DNA from: Trichinella spiralis
Lineage: Eukaryota > Nematoda > Enoplea > Trichinellida > Trichinellidae
Reading direction: 5' to 3'
NCBI GenBank assembly: GCA_000181795.3
Contig: CM012954.1
Span: 4,831,573-4,895,572, forward strand
DNA: 64,000 nucleotides
Made by a program: the position numbers and the translations under genes
The notes under the pieces: generated by a model
Told to the model about the DNA's origin: nothing
Databases searched by the model: none
Seen by the model: the letters and a program-made list of their open reading frames with translations, nothing else
In this document: positions 37,301-50,447 of the stretch, piece by piece
How the letters are laid out: the number at the start of each line of letters is the position of its first letter
Numbering within the stretch: position 1 is the stretch's first letter

Positions 37301-40300
37301 ACAGTGCCAGAAGGCAAAACTTCGGTCGACGGTGGTCGATTGGTGAACAATTTGCCAGTCTGATTGGTACCGTTGGATGGAGGAGAAGAACAAGGGGACG
37401 AAGCGGGCCAGCGTTTCCATTCCAAATCATTGACAACGCTGCTTATTGATGAAAAAGTGTCGGCCGGATTGGGACGAGCTTCGGCCACTCTTCCCACTGC
37501 TTCTTGTTGTTGCTTTTCTGTCCCCATGCTGGTGAACTTCTTCACTGGCATGGATCCGTTCAGCTGAGATTGAATTTTGTTCCTCAACGTGGCCACAGAT
37601 TGCGTTTCTGGTATAACAACCGTCGAACGGTTCTCTTCTTCTTCTTCATTCATCGTCGTCGTCAGCCGCTTCGCTTTAGAACCCGACTGTAAAGCTTCGC
37701 TATTATGATTATACAGGCGAGCGGTTTCAACTTCATCCTTCGCTATCACGGGAGGTGGGGGCGGCGGAGGCGGCGGAGGAGGAGGGGATACTACGCTATT
37801 TGCACACGTTGAATTTGTTTCGTTCGGCATAGCCTCAAATAATAATTGAAATACAAAACAATCGACCATATTACACATAAAAAATTATATAGCAGTTTAC
37901 TGATTCAACTGGTGCTGATGATCTGTTGTATTCTTTACCAGAAGAAACCATTGGTGACTTCTCAAACTGCTTGGTCGTCGTCAAATGATTCCAGTTCGAT
38001 TCGGGGTATTCTGAAAATTGTTGTTGTAATTTTTATTTAAGTTTTACTTTTTGAATCACTGTTTGCCCAGCTTCACTATTCTGAAACAATCTTACCAGTA
38101 TGTGAACAAGCATCGGCGTTTACTTTATAGCTTGCCGTGCGGCTGGCACTGCTTGTGTCTTTTCCCATTTGAACGCGTGCTTTCGGAGACCACACAGCTA
38201 ACCGATAAATAAACAAAAATTAAATTACAATACATCATTCTTAATAAAATTAAAAAATACGAAAATGAAAAAAAATATTTATTAGCAAATATTGACATGT
38301 AATGCAGTTAAAAAATGACATAAGTGTAAAATATTGCCTAATCATATAGTGCTGCTTTTCAATGATAATAATAATAATCGTTGATGCATTTTTTTCTGAA
38401 ATCATTACTATTGCCATATTATTTCACAGAAATTGCACAACAGTAGTATGATCATCGACTGAATAAAATTCATATCCTCTATAGAATTTATATATCAAAG
38501 TATATCATCATCATTGATTGCAAATGTATATTTAACCATAATCTGCATCAATGAATACACAAATACATACATATTGAATGAACACATGAAAAGTGATTTA
38601 TTTTCAATATCCAATGATATTTCCAAATATGCAAACAACAATTAACAGTGAAATAAAATCTCATAAAATCATTTCCTTCTAAAATTATAATTAAATAATA
38701 AACCAACTGACTATTTTAACTGTGCAAATAGGTCATACTTTACATTTGAATTTTATAATCAAAATATTACAAAGTTTATCAAAAACTGTTCTGCAGAACA
38801 TATTTGTAATTATCTCTAAATTATGTTCAAAATAAATTTCATATATGATGATGATGAATTGATATTTCACATAAAAGTGACAATGAACGCAGAAATTTAT
38901 AAGCAGAAAAAAAGTAAACAATAAGCGATACCTGGTTGATCCATGACTTTGTTAGCTTTGAATGTTGGGCCACGAAGAGTAGAATACGCAAAATTCGTAT
39001 TTGAGTTGATGTTGTCCATTGATTTCGATGGTTGTTGTTTTCTTGCTGAAACATATACATGTTGATAAAATGCTTTATGTGAAATGCCGATTTTTCCTTC
39101 ATTTTTCAATTTGCTTTAAAATTTGATTATTTTTAAAAAAAGAACGAAATTTAATAGACAAATAAATATTAAAGAAAACAAATATCAAAAGATACGTAAT
39201 CATACACCTTATAAACAACGTGCTTAGGAAAATTCTAGAAGCTATATTATCATATTGCCAGCCAGAGTAATATACTTTTTCCTTTTCTAAGCTATTCAAA
39301 CTTTTTCTGATTGACTAACTGCTTTCATCGAACCAACGCATGCTTTGCTCCAGGCAACAACTGCGCATTTACGCTTTGCAAGATTGCCAGCGATAATATA
39401 TATATATATATATGTATATATATTTCAACATATGCATATGCATATACATATACATATGCTAGTTGTTTAGCGCAAACATTCAATTTCAGTGAATACATTT
39501 GATGCACACGTACATGCACGAACACATAGGCATGGAGCATTTAAGAATGGTGAGAGGTTATGAGAATAGGATGTAAATAATCATTAACGAACAACAAATA
39601 TGACCAACCAACTAAGACCAACTTTAATGATATTCAACACTGAACAAGCAATGATGATGATGATGAAAGCATGCGAGCAATTGGCCAATTCTTATTTGTC
39701 CTAACAATGAAACATACAAGCGCAACAAGTTTTCAGCAAACAAAAATAAAAATAAATAAAATACAATTGAAAAGATAATAACTGCTGTGAACTTTTCAAA
39801 CAATTTACAATTACAAGCATTTTACAGTGGTTGGAATGCATATAGAAATTTGTTAAACTGATAAAAATTGTTTGCCCAAGTGCAGAATAATTTCAAAATA
39901 AATTATATACTACTATGGGAAATGATGATTATTTAGTCAAAAATAAAATAATTTATCACTGATTTATCATACATGTAATGTTTATGTGTATTTTGAAAAT
40001 ATAATACCTGAAGATTTCTGATGTTTAGCTAAATATTAATCTGATCGATAATAGTAGCAGCAGCAATTGCAACAACAACAACAACAACAGAAAAAAAGCA
40101 GTTTAGAAGCTTTTATCAATGATAAAGCACCGTAAGAAAGACTTAATAATACTACTACTACTAATAATAATAATAATGCTTTTCGCCAGTGTGTAGTTGT
40201 CAAAAAGAATCATCATTCTCGAACTCTTTTCACTCCCTCTGATTTTGAAGAAAACGGCTGTCAGCCAACGTCGTGATGAACAAACAGCCAACGTAGTAAG

Positions 40301-43300
40301 TATATTGTTGAAAGTGCGGCGTGCACATGTTGATTTGAATGAGGCATATTAAAAATAGCACTTCAGGTTGTGCCAATCAGGACTGAATTTTTATAATTCA
40401 ACATGCTAACTAGAGACTCAAGTAAAACTGTCAATCACCACAGCTGGCGTGAAGGTGGACTAGGCCAAGATGCATCTTCGCACCGTGGTCAGTCACGTGC
40501 TAGATGAGAAAAAAAAAGACGCTTAAAGCTTCATTTCCGACAAAGTCAGCTGCTTCCCTTGAAACCAACCATGAGCCAGAAGAACACATACCGACTCAAC
40601 TGCCAATCAATTACTTCATATGCATGTTGTTCATGCTTGCTTTTCATACCACCACCACAAGTTTCATGCTGTCAATCCGATTTTTAGTATATTTTTTCCC
40701 TTCACTCTCTGCGTTACCTTTCAATTATTTTCAACCGTTGACATTAAAGTATTTGCTAATTTAACTTAAATTTAAACAATAAAAGAAAATACTTCAACAA
40801 TCACTTAGAAATCATTTTCCCACAAATAAACAGTTTAATTAAACTTAAAAATTCCAATCTCAATACACTATTTTACAAATTAATTATACACAACACCACG
40901 CTTAAAACCGTACTAAACACTACTGATCACACAATTCCTATTCTTGTGCTAAACTGCTGAATGAACCATTCAAAAATACCTATTCATCTAATAACATTCA
41001 TTTCCAAGAAAAAAAAGACATAAACATACAATGAATAATAATGAAATAAATGCGCATAATTTTGAAATATTGTTCAGATGTAGTCACACTACATGCATCA
41101 CTGACCAACTAACTGCTCAATAATTACATTTATGAAAAATGAAATATCTTTTTAGTAATAAAATTGAAAAAAAGAATTTTTTCTTAAACATATTCAACAT
41201 TTTTTACATTTCTATATACTTTGAAATGTTTTTAGAAAAGCAAATTTCCAACGCAGCTGCTAATTATTAAGCTTTTTTCCATTTCAATAAAAATTATAAA
41301 ATCTACATCATAAAAAATTAAAATAAACTTCAAAACTTCAATATTGCATTTGTTTAAATTTAATAACTGAAATGTTTCGAAAAAAATAACCTATTCCTAA
41401 ATGCATTTTCATAAAACTTTTTATTCGTTCCTTTGTTGTGAATTATATTATTGCATTATTAGAATAATCAATCAAATTCACGCGTTGCAGTGACAACTCA
41501 CAACAATATTAGATAAGTTATGCTTCAAATTTGAAATTTTAAACACAAATAAGAAGTTTTGAATGCTTATGGTAGCAAAGAATCTAACTTGCAAATCAAA
41601 GTCTTAATTGACACCATAAACGACAAAATGCATGCAGTATAAACAAGCATACCATCTGAGTTTGAAGACGACCTCGTCTCTGTTGAATCCCGTTTTGATA
41701 CAGTTAGCAGTGAGCACGACTGACAGCAACCCATTTCACCAACTGCATGTAGCTTATGATTTATTATCCTACAAATAACAATTTCGTTTTGAAAATGATA
41801 AAAAAATATTGATTCTCAAATACTTGCACAAATTAAGGCATCTGCCCTCTTGTACATTTCAATATAAATAATGTTTTTCTGTTTTGAAGCAATAATTATT
41901 GCTTTAAATGAAAATTTTCGAATTACAATTTATTTATCAAAGAAAAAAACATCAATACTTTTATATTATAATATTTCAAAATTATTATAATAATACATAA
42001 AATTATTGTTAAAACACAATTATGAAGATATAATTATAATAGTAGTTGAATAAATTTCAATTCATACTTTTCATTTTCAAATGCTGATTGTTCTTTTCCG
42101 TGATGCAATAATGGCAAAGCATGTGAAGGTCCACTGGATTTGGTAAATGAAAAATCTTCATGACTGCATGTGGACGCATCTATAAGGAATCTCTGTCTGT
42201 GTAAGTAAGTGTGTTCAAAATCGAAAGCACTGAAAACAAAGCTATGAATGGGCTGCTTTGAAGTGCATTAATGTGAATGAGCATCGATTGTTCTACAGAA
42301 AGTAAAATAGAAGTGAATTCTTAGAAAAATAATTTGATATCGATCAACTTAATCGAAGTAATTGAACAACAAAGTGATATTTCACTGAAAATATTGTTTC
42401 TAAATTTACTGCAATTCTATTATTTTCAAATTTATATATAAGATGTACATTAATCTTTAGCATTTTGAGAGTAGAATAATTTTAAGATAAATACACAATA
42501 ATAATGCACTTCAAATGGGCCCTATTGCAAATAGTGCTACTTCATAAATCGTAAAGCATACCAGATAATTTAATTTTACTAATCTGAAATTTAAAAAAAA
42601 GAAAATAAAAATACTAAAATTTGGATAAAATAATATAAAAAAAACAATTAAGATCAGTAAATACTGTAACGTTTAATTAATAAAGCATTTAAAGTAATTT
42701 GATATATATTGATAAAGTAACACTATATTAAATCTATATAAAAATAATCCTATTTTTCACACTTGTATTCTAAATACTCATCAATCTGTATTTATATATA
42801 ATACAAGATTTCCATCCCTATTAGCGCACAAAATTTTTTCATTTACATCAATCAAAAATTTTGATATACAACAATTTGCACAGTATGCTTAAATATATTT
42901 TAATTATTGAAATTATACTAAATTTGAAAATTACAAAATAACTTATACGAATAATAAAGGCAAATTTTAAATAGAAAACTGGTTGTTTAATCAAAAAAAA
43001 ATCAATGACAACTCTTTCGTTACACGATGTCAGTTGAGATAACATTAGAAACTGTGCAATCAACTACATTACTGTATTAATTAATTAACAGGATATTCAA
43101 GATCAACTGATCAGCAATAATGTAAATAATATATGTACAAAAAGACACTTACTACTGCAATCTCGTAGTTCGATACCCTCTCGGATGGCCTCTAAGGAAA
43201 CACCAAATTTATCACATCTTCGAACTCCTAAATTACATCGCGAAATATATTATGTAGAAGAAAGAAAATTTCCTTAAAAATATACTGTTGACTGAATACT

Positions 43301-44486
43301 AAAAATATAGATTAATAAATATACACTACAAATATATGATATTTAATAATGATAATTAATATAATATAAATACATAAATAAATAAGCAAAGTAATTTTCA
43401 AAAACATGCTGTAGAATTTTTTTACAATTGGAAAAGTTACTGTAGTATATTCAAAAAAAAATAACCCAGTGATGTTTTTTCCAAAAAAAATTCAAATAAA
43501 CTGTAAATTATTGATCAAGTGAAATAAGTTGATTAAGAAAAATGTATTAAAAAAATAACAACAACAAGTCAAAGAGCTACAATTAATCAAAGTAAAAAGA
43601 AAAATGAAATTTTATCATGATCAAGAAAAGAATTATCAATTTAAGAAGAAATTGATGTTGCTTTAAAAATTACACAAACAATACATGTTTGATGAAGAAG
43701 CTGAACAACAATCGATGATCTTGATAAAAAAGAGAGAGAGAGAGAGAGAGGGGGGGGGGAGAAAAAATTTGAATATAACGATGGAAAATTTTATACCTGA
43801 AGAGAAATTTGAAGAAGAATTGACAAGGCGTGGCTTGGCATATTGTGAAGACGAAGAAGAAGCTTTTCTGAGTTGACTGTTGAAACAAGCCACATCTTGG
43901 AGTTGATTGAAATGTTCAAGAATATCATCACTAGTTTCATAATTGTTGGTGCAACTCGAATGGGTCGGTTCACTGAATGTCGGCGACGACGGCGGCACAG
44001 GAGTCACCGGCAAACTTTGTACAGTGTCGTATGCAAATTGCAAACCATTCTGCTCTTGTTGCACGTATCTTCTCACCGGGGTGGTCAAGGGTGAAAATTG
44101 TACCGGTGCCCAGCGTCTTGGTTTTTGACAATTCCACGTCGTCGAACAACTTCCAAACTCACTTCCTGAAAGCATCGATGTACTACTACTACTACTGCTG
44201 CTGTTGAATCTCTTGATCATGTCAATTTGTCCTAAAATAAGCTTTAATCAATAAAAAATCATGAAATTTGAATATAAAAGCTTCACATTTTAAAAATTAT
44301 TATAAAAAAATAAAACAATTTACTCTTAAATGTTGCCGATTTTTGTGAATATTTAACAATAAAATTCGAAGAAGCATTAGCATCATCAATAGCAGAAACA
44401 GTGGCAGTAGCGGTAATAGTTGGTGTCAAATTTTCAGATATTAAATCACAAACTCGTTGTCCGAGTTGAAAAGCAGACGAAATCAT
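31356..44486 (-). CDS. SORBS: Sorbin/CAP/vinexin adaptor, SoHo + three SH3
   Basis: Twenty-one exons with consistent phases: 44324-44486, 43797-44231, 38932-39045, 38096-38197, 37901-38010, 36939-37833, 36196-36329, 35907-36117, 35780-35842, 35512-35705, 35272-35434, 33257-34351, 32992-33071, 32863-32924, 32753-32809, 32531-32645, 32327-32461, 32148-32271, 32052-32094, 31783-31864, 31585-31709, 31356-31524; with the optional 43153-43227 cassette left out the product is about 1556 residues. CAP/ponsin/vinexin proteins link vinculin and actin at adhesion sites and muscle attachments. Evidence: a SoHo motif ([16 protein letters not shown]) near residue 660; a 12-proline run; SH3-1 ([19 protein letters not shown]...[11 protein letters not shown]); SH3-2 ([15 protein letters not shown]...QGIFPSSYV); and a C-terminal SH3-3 ([17 protein letters not shown]...GTFPGNYVK) almost identical to vertebrate SORBS. 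The N-terminal exons are joined by phase only and are less certain. Confidence 0.88.
36351..36376. repeat. AAAAT pentanucleotide repeat
   Basis: Five copies of aaaat inside the intron between SORBS exons 36196-36329 and 36939-37833. Confidence 0.7.
41653..41734 (-). CDS. SORBS: Alternative first exon (MGCC start) of the SORBS gene
   Basis: Inside the 4.7-kb intron of the SORBS gene, an ATG opens [19 protein letters not shown] and reaches a good donor (g|gtatgc) after 27 codons plus one base. That is exactly the phase needed to join the exon at 38932-39045 or the cassette at 43153's position in phase terms. Gly2 followed by Cys residues is the classic dual N-myristoylation/palmitoylation signature, so a transcript starting here would make a shorter, membrane-tethered isoform lacking the first about 200 residues. 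The frame is open a few codons upstream, so it could instead be an internal exon. Confidence 0.45.
43153..43227 (-). CDS. SORBS: Candidate cassette exon of the SORBS gene
   Basis: A 75-nt piece bounded by a taatttag acceptor and a gtaagtg donor, open in one frame ([20 protein letters not shown]) and phase 1 on both sides. It can be included or skipped between 43797 and 39045 without shifting the frame. A second possible exon lies at 42068-42179 (frame [18 protein letters not shown]), but its exit phase does not match any neighbour, so I left it out of the model. Confidence 0.4.
43731..43760. repeat. GA repeat followed by a run of nine G
   Basis: About eleven ag/ga units followed by ggggggggg. 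On the transcribed minus strand this is a C9(TC)n pyrimidine tract 35-65 nt downstream of the SORBS exon 2 donor. Confidence 0.85.
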
Positions 44487-47400
44487 TGAACGTTCAACAA
44501 CAAAAAAAATAATTTTTACATAAAGTTACTCTTTTTTTCGAAATAAATCGTTGAAACCGCCGCTTTCAACCAATCAATTCACAACACACGCGCAGGTTGA
44601 CTGTATTCTTACTGACTACTGCTGCTGTTATTCTTATTCTTATTATTATTACTGTTATTTTTAGTAAATGAATATCAGTTGTGACGTCTGTATTGAAGTT
44701 ACGTCATGAACAAGCTTCTATCAAGCGATCGTCTGTCTACACTGAAAAGCTGACAATAAAAAATACCAACAACAGCAAATAATCCACTACAACCAATCAT
44801 AGATCATAGAAATATATATATTATTAATACTAATCATTCGTTACAATTCGTACAAATAAAGTTGCAAATTATAATAAAATTACAACCAAAAAAAAGTAAC
44901 AATTCTTACTTACGTCAATTATCAAATTTTGCGATGCATAATAAAATCAATTCTTTTACTGCTCAGTAAAAAATCATTACTGCCTTTTCAAAGAAAGAAA
45001 CAAATTGATGTGCGATAAATTTAAATTCACTAAAAATAACCAAAGACGTGAAAATAATGTTTCATTAAAACAGACAATTAGAGAAATTGTTGAATTGCTT
45101 GAAAACGAATCAATGAAGCCATATGATAATAATAATAATAATAACAGCTTCCATGTCGATTATGTTATCTTGAATTGGAATCTGTTTACAAGACGTAGTG
45201 CGAAAAATTATTTGAACACCACGTCATAAAAATATTAATAATTTATTCATTCTCTCTCTCGCGCGGTTTCTTATCACACAGTTTTATAAAAATTGACACC
45301 CACCTCTTGCAAATTACTTTGAATCAAAAAATATAAAATACTTAACAATAATAATTATTGAAAAAATAGTAAAATTAATAAAACTAACCTTGACTGATGT
45401 ACAAATTGATGAATATTTGTTACTATTAATATTTTTTAGTAAAAAAAACAAATTTAGACAAACAATGTAACAGCATGTAGCAGTGTTACGATGTTCAGAG
45501 CGGTTTGGAGAAAACAAGCTTTTCTGAAAGTGATAAATAAGCTCCTTTCCGCATTGGACAGCCCAGACCAACAGAGACAGCTGTTTAACATTTTAGCCTT
45601 GTCCGAAATGTAAAATTACCAACCAGACCAGTTAGCGGAATTGAAAATAGCTCGAAGAAATAAGAAATTTCCATTAGCCATTTCAACAAAACTTATACAC
45701 GTGTATACAAAATTGTGAACATGCTATATATGTGATGGTCAATTTTCAAAGCAACAATAAATAATAATAATAATAATAATTAATTTAATTTTTCAGCTTA
45801 CTTTGGTTTCAACAAGCAACTCTTGCATCATCATCGAGCTTATTATTATTCATGCTGCTTCCATTTTGCCGAACATTAATGCCAGGCTGTTGTTGCTGTT
45901 GAGGTTGAAGAAGTGCATTTTTGATTGAATTTCCACTTTACATCATGCACAGCTAGTAGCATCATTTTTCACGGCTTTTTTTCTTCTTCAAAATCGTCTC
46001 TCATTTTTCAAAATTTCCATTTCCACCAACCAACATTTGCTATTTGTCAGCTCAATTGCCGCAGACGAAGCAATAAAATTCTCTCATTTCAGTTCAAATC
46101 ACGTTTGCCAAGCTAAAATTGGCAACATTAATTGTCTTGTTTCGAACAAAATTCAACATAATTCAATTATGCTATTTTACAATCATTATATTACATATGT
46201 GAAACAAAAACAACTAATTAATGTACAATTGATGTGTTATCAAAATTTGAAAACAGATCGTCACTTACAGAATGCCGTTGAAAGAAGCATCTCCGTTAAG
46301 CTTAATTGTCAAAATGTAATTTCTATTGCTTTCCTAATTAACTAACTAACTAACTAGATGCGACAGTAAAGATAGTAACAAAAATTACACATTATAAATC
46401 AAAATCACAAAATAGTTGTCTTATTCATCAATTAAACGTTCTATTAAAAAACTACATTTAAAGTTATTATAATTTGTTCAACAAAAAGTTTCTTAAAATA
46501 AATAATCGTAAAAAGTTTCAAACCATGTGCTAACAATTCCAATTCATCATTGCTTTTAATGTTAAAAATGAGAAATGATTCTTTTCCGCTCGAACGACGC
46601 TGTTCAAACGAAGGTCACAATTACAATAAAACACGAATAATAAAATGCAACATTTAAATCAAAAGTGCTAAAAAAAGAATAAAAGAAAATTGAAATTCAA
46701 TTATACATTTCCTTCGTTTGTCAAAATGTCACAAGCTTCGCTTAAATGCAGTTCAATTACACTGATCAACTATATTTATTGGATTGTCCAATTCAAAAAT
46801 AGAATTTTCAACATTCTTCTTTTCATCAAATTCAAAATTGTTTTACAATCGTAATCTAATTTCGAAATTATTCAATTATCCAAACAAATATATACCAATG
46901 CACAAACACTCTATAAAATCACATCTATTTATTTATTATTATTATTCTTTTTACATTATCGAGTAAAAGTATTAACAAAAAAACTCAAGTAAAATATCAC
47001 TACATAAATGTAAAACAAATCATCAGTTACATATTTTATTGGAAAAATTGTTCTAAAAAAAACTATCCACTAATCAACATGATGAAAATAATTTAACACT
47101 ACAGTACGCACTGCTGGATAGCCATGAATTTGATTAATTTTATCTTTCAAAAAAGTACAACACATACATCAGACCATTATTCATAAAATTCACATTCACA
47201 CTGCTGTATATGGATATTCAAAACATGCCAACAGTTCTATTAAAAAAAATACTTACTTACGTATAAAATGAAAATTTCTTCAATTCATATCACTGAAACA
47301 TCGCATCACAAGAAAAGTGCACGAATATTTTTCATACCAGACACTTACAGATATACGAACAAGCAGGATGTCATTACAGTATCCCTTCCAATTCATCACT

Positions 47401-47947
47401 AAATCCAAAGGGACATTTCTTTTGTTAGAAATTTGAAAAAAATTGGTTTAAATTGAACAAATCAATAAATTATATCAACAACCTGACCAACTTTGGCAAT
47501 ATTTACACATGTGCCAACAAAGATTCCAGGTGCAACTTGACAGTGTAATTAATTACAAGTAAAATTTTAAATTCAAAATGCATTGCTAACAATAGGTGGC
47601 AATTTGAAAATCAAATCTACTGTAAAGTTTTGACGATGATTAGTTATAAAGTGAATTTCGAATTGTACAGAACTTTAAACACAAAAAACACTAATAACTT
47701 GCCAACTAATAGAGTCGACGACTGTTTGTTAAGTTGTCAAGTACAAAAGATTTCAAATTATAAACAGTAAGCCACTTAGCAGAACGGCTGGGCTGATTCA
47801 GTGTCAGTGAATGGAAGGTAAATATGGTGAACAATAAATGTTTGCCTTGGATGAGACGGCTTGTACGTACAAGTAAGCATATTAACATTCAGCTTCATTG
47901 TCAGTTTGTGGTTTCGCCTTCTACCAGCTGAATAATAAGACGGGACT
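44487..47947. promoter_or_regulatory. Divergent intergenic region upstream of SORBS
   Basis: 3.5 kb between the SORBS gene (-) and the small coiled-coil gene (+). 44540-44760 is less AT-rich and probably contains the SORBS promoter. AAT runs occur at about 45127 and 45762. Short ORFs at 45005-45229, 45925-46345 and 46784-46966 have simple-sequence composition and no motifs. I see no supported gene. Confidence 0.4.
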
Positions 47948-48706
47948 TTGTTGTTGAAAGTGATGTTTTCATTTTTTTCATCTAAATCTGATCACCAACC
48001 ATCCGCAGATTCGATTCGAGAAGCCAACCAGCATATGCTAGCTCTTCATGTAAAAATAAATGATCTCGAACAGCGTATTCGCGAACAAGCTGAGCTAATG
48101 GAGCGTCGAGAAATTGAACACGAAACTCAATATAAACAACTTGAACAACGAAAAGAGAACGAAATCTCCTTCCATCGAAAAGATATGGAAAAGTTGGAAC
48201 AACGTTGCAAGCAACTCGAAGCTACACTGCACGAACGGGATGTGCAAATGGCATATCTGTTGCACAGGTGAATTTTTCGATTATATGCTATTAGACATTA
48301 AGAATTTTCACTTTTGATATTCTCATTTTTGAATTTCAATTTAATAAATTCATCACTGATAATATTATACTGTAAATAAGTGAATTCCGTGAAATCATAC
48401 ATATATGAAATTGCAGAGATTAAAACTTGATTTCCTACAACTGTATCCTATCTTCAGATTACTGTCATTTTGTTCAATTTCCCTTTATTCAAAAAAATTT
48501 GAAAATTATTATTGAATTTTTTCATAAAAAAGGCATTTCAATTCAGATGCAGTTTTCTTGATGAAGCGGCCAGTTATGCGCCATTAATCGAGCAACTGGT
48601 GCATTGTTTGAAAGGATCGTTAGCTGCACCGCCACCAAAAGTACAAACGGTAAAGCCCACCAAAGCCCCAAATCCCCAGTTGCATGGGAAAGATCTGCAG
48701 CAATGA
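47948..48706 (+). CDS. Small coiled-coil protein, family unknown
   Basis: Two exons, 47948-48267 and 48547-48706, joined in phase 2 (gtgaat...ttcag); 159 residues (154 if the ATG at 47963 is used). Residues about 30-115 are a continuous charged coiled coil rich in Gln/Glu/Arg (INDLEQRIREQAELMERREI, MEKLEQRCKQLEATLHERD). It is followed by a conserved-looking LLHRCSFLDEAASYAPLIEQ and a short basic/proline tail. The splice joins HR to CSFLDEA in a good frame, which supports a real gene. I do not recognise an orthologue. Confidence 0.7.
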
Positions 48707-49477
48707 ACTGAACACAATTCAAATGTATCAGTTTTTGTTCCAACCAAAGTGTCGTCGTTCGGCTGTTAATCGGTGTGGAATAATGTTTGAAAGCATTATT
48801 TACGAAATTAATTTTTGAACTTCATTCCACTAACCATTTAACACTAACAGTCTAGCTGAAATTAGCGAAGTGATTTTTTTTTCTCTTAAATTCAACACAG
48901 AATCTGGCCAACATCTGAGACATATGCTCACACCGAATACAATGTACGACGCCACATTTGTATCATCTCTTTTGTTTCGATATTATTCATTTCACTTTAC
49001 TTTGATTAACTAGACGGCTTGTTTAAACATTTACAAAAGTTTAAGCGCAACTTGCCCAACATCTGCTACTGTTCACTGGTAATAATACCCAGTCGTTTGT
49101 TCAACTTCATCATGCCCCGTGAGAGGCTGCTTTCGTACTGATAGTTGAAGTTTAATTGCCGCAGTGTCCAAAAATTTAAATAAAATATTTGTTTGTTGTT
49201 GTTAACGATCGTTCAGACAATTTTAAAAAAGTTAAACCGTGCCAAAATGGAGTCCTAGAGTGGTGGACATGTAACAAATTTACTTATTTTTAAAAAAACC
49301 ATAGAAACAAAAATCGAAGTCCTCAACAGTATAAAATATACTTTAAAAGCTACTTTATAAAAAAATTCTTCATTCGGGACTTCGAAGGTTATTCTTTAAA
49401 TATGAAAACCATATGTGCACTAATAATCCACTGATTTTTTGGATTAAAGCACCGAAACGAAGGCAGAATGCATCACC
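48707..49477. other. Intergenic, convergent gene ends
   Basis: Between the stops of the plus-strand coiled-coil gene and the minus-strand STAR gene. AT-rich with a few less AT-rich patches (49020-49150). No gene or structured RNA recognised. Confidence 0.4.
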
Positions 49478-50447
49478 TCACGCATTGAAATTCACGGTCT
49501 CATCATGATCAAAACTACGTCCTATACCTCCTCCATTTCGTCCCCCACGTCTCATTCTTCCACGAGGGGCTCCACGAACCAGAGGAGCCATTCCGCGCTG
49601 TCTAAACCCACCACCACCATTCAAGAAATCACTAAACAAAAATTTCTAAAATTGTGAAAAGAGTTAATCTAAAAAATACATACTTTCTGACCATTTCACT
49701 GTACTTGTAATTCACCTGATTGCCATCCTGAAGTACATTCATTTAGATGAAAAATTAAAACTGTGAAAATTTACATCAAACAAAATCTGCTGAATTAGGT
49801 CAATTGCTACGCCAATTTTCTTATAAGCATCCGAAGGTACTCCATATGCAGAAATACGCACATGCAGGTCGTCTTTCAAATGCTTATATTTCGGATCGCC
49901 GGAATTCAAAAGACGGTCTTCCTAAAATGTAAAAAACACATCAACAACAGTTCACGGTGGCAAACAGAAACTACTACTCAGTGCTTACTTCCTGCGGATC
50001 ACGCATCGAACCTTTGCCCATGACACTTATTTTCACATCCGCAATTTGTTGAACATTTTTCACAGTTGCCCCGCCCGGGCCCAATAATTTTCCCACAAAA
50101 TTAACCTAAATTCTTGAAAAGTTATCCGAACTTTTACTTAACATATTTAAAAGTTGTCACACAAGTGGACACTCTTTGACAGGAATAGCAACTTTTCGAA
50201 CAACACGGATTACTTTATTGCCATAAATATCCATGAATTCGGGTTCTCCGAAATTAGTCAAACGCACAATTTCTGAAACGTTGAATAATAATATTATTAT
50301 TATTAGTAAATAAATACAAACAACTTTACCATTGGCCAAGACGTCGTGCACTAGAGTCAAAGAAGGATCAACCAATTCCTTCTGGGCTTTCAAATCTCTA
50401 ACAAATTCTGAAACATCATTGTTTCCAGAAACTTCGTTCCTCGGCAT
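49478..50447 (-). CDS. KHDRBS-like: Sam68/KHDRBS-like STAR RNA-binding protein
   Basis: Six exons: 50330-50447, 50163-50272, 49989-50105, 49775-49921, 49684-49727, 49478-49631; phases agree, 229 residues. STAR/GSG proteins bind UA-rich RNA and regulate splicing and mRNA fate. Evidence: a short QUA1-like N-terminus ([20 protein letters not shown]), then the maxi-KH domain: [20 protein letters not shown] with the invariant GPGG loop, [31 protein letters not shown]. The tail is rich in RG/RGG ([17 protein letters not shown]), as in Sam68. It is shorter than vertebrate KHDRBS (about 350-440) and lacks the proline-rich and tyrosine-rich tails. Which of the KHDRBS paralogues it matches cannot be said. 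Shares a divergent promoter with ARPC4. Confidence 0.92.

Larger units (their letters stand above)
39046..43796 (-). other. Large intron region of the SORBS gene
   Basis: 4.7 kb of mostly AT-rich sequence between N-terminal exons. It contains an exon-like cassette (43153-43227), an alternative first exon (41653-41734), a TA/CATA-rich palindromic stretch (about 39398-39460), AAT and AAC runs (about 40060-40190), and a (GA)n-G9 tract at 43731-43760. 40380-40510 is less AT-rich and might be an internal promoter. Confidence 0.45.

Noticed and set aside
42068-42179. Exon-like frame in the SORBS intron
   Set aside because: Good borders and coding-like composition, but the exit phase (2) fits no neighbouring exon.
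45005-46966. Several 60-100 codon plus-strand ORFs
   Set aside because: Asn/Phe/Ser-rich simple composition of AT-rich DNA, no motifs and no compatible splicing.
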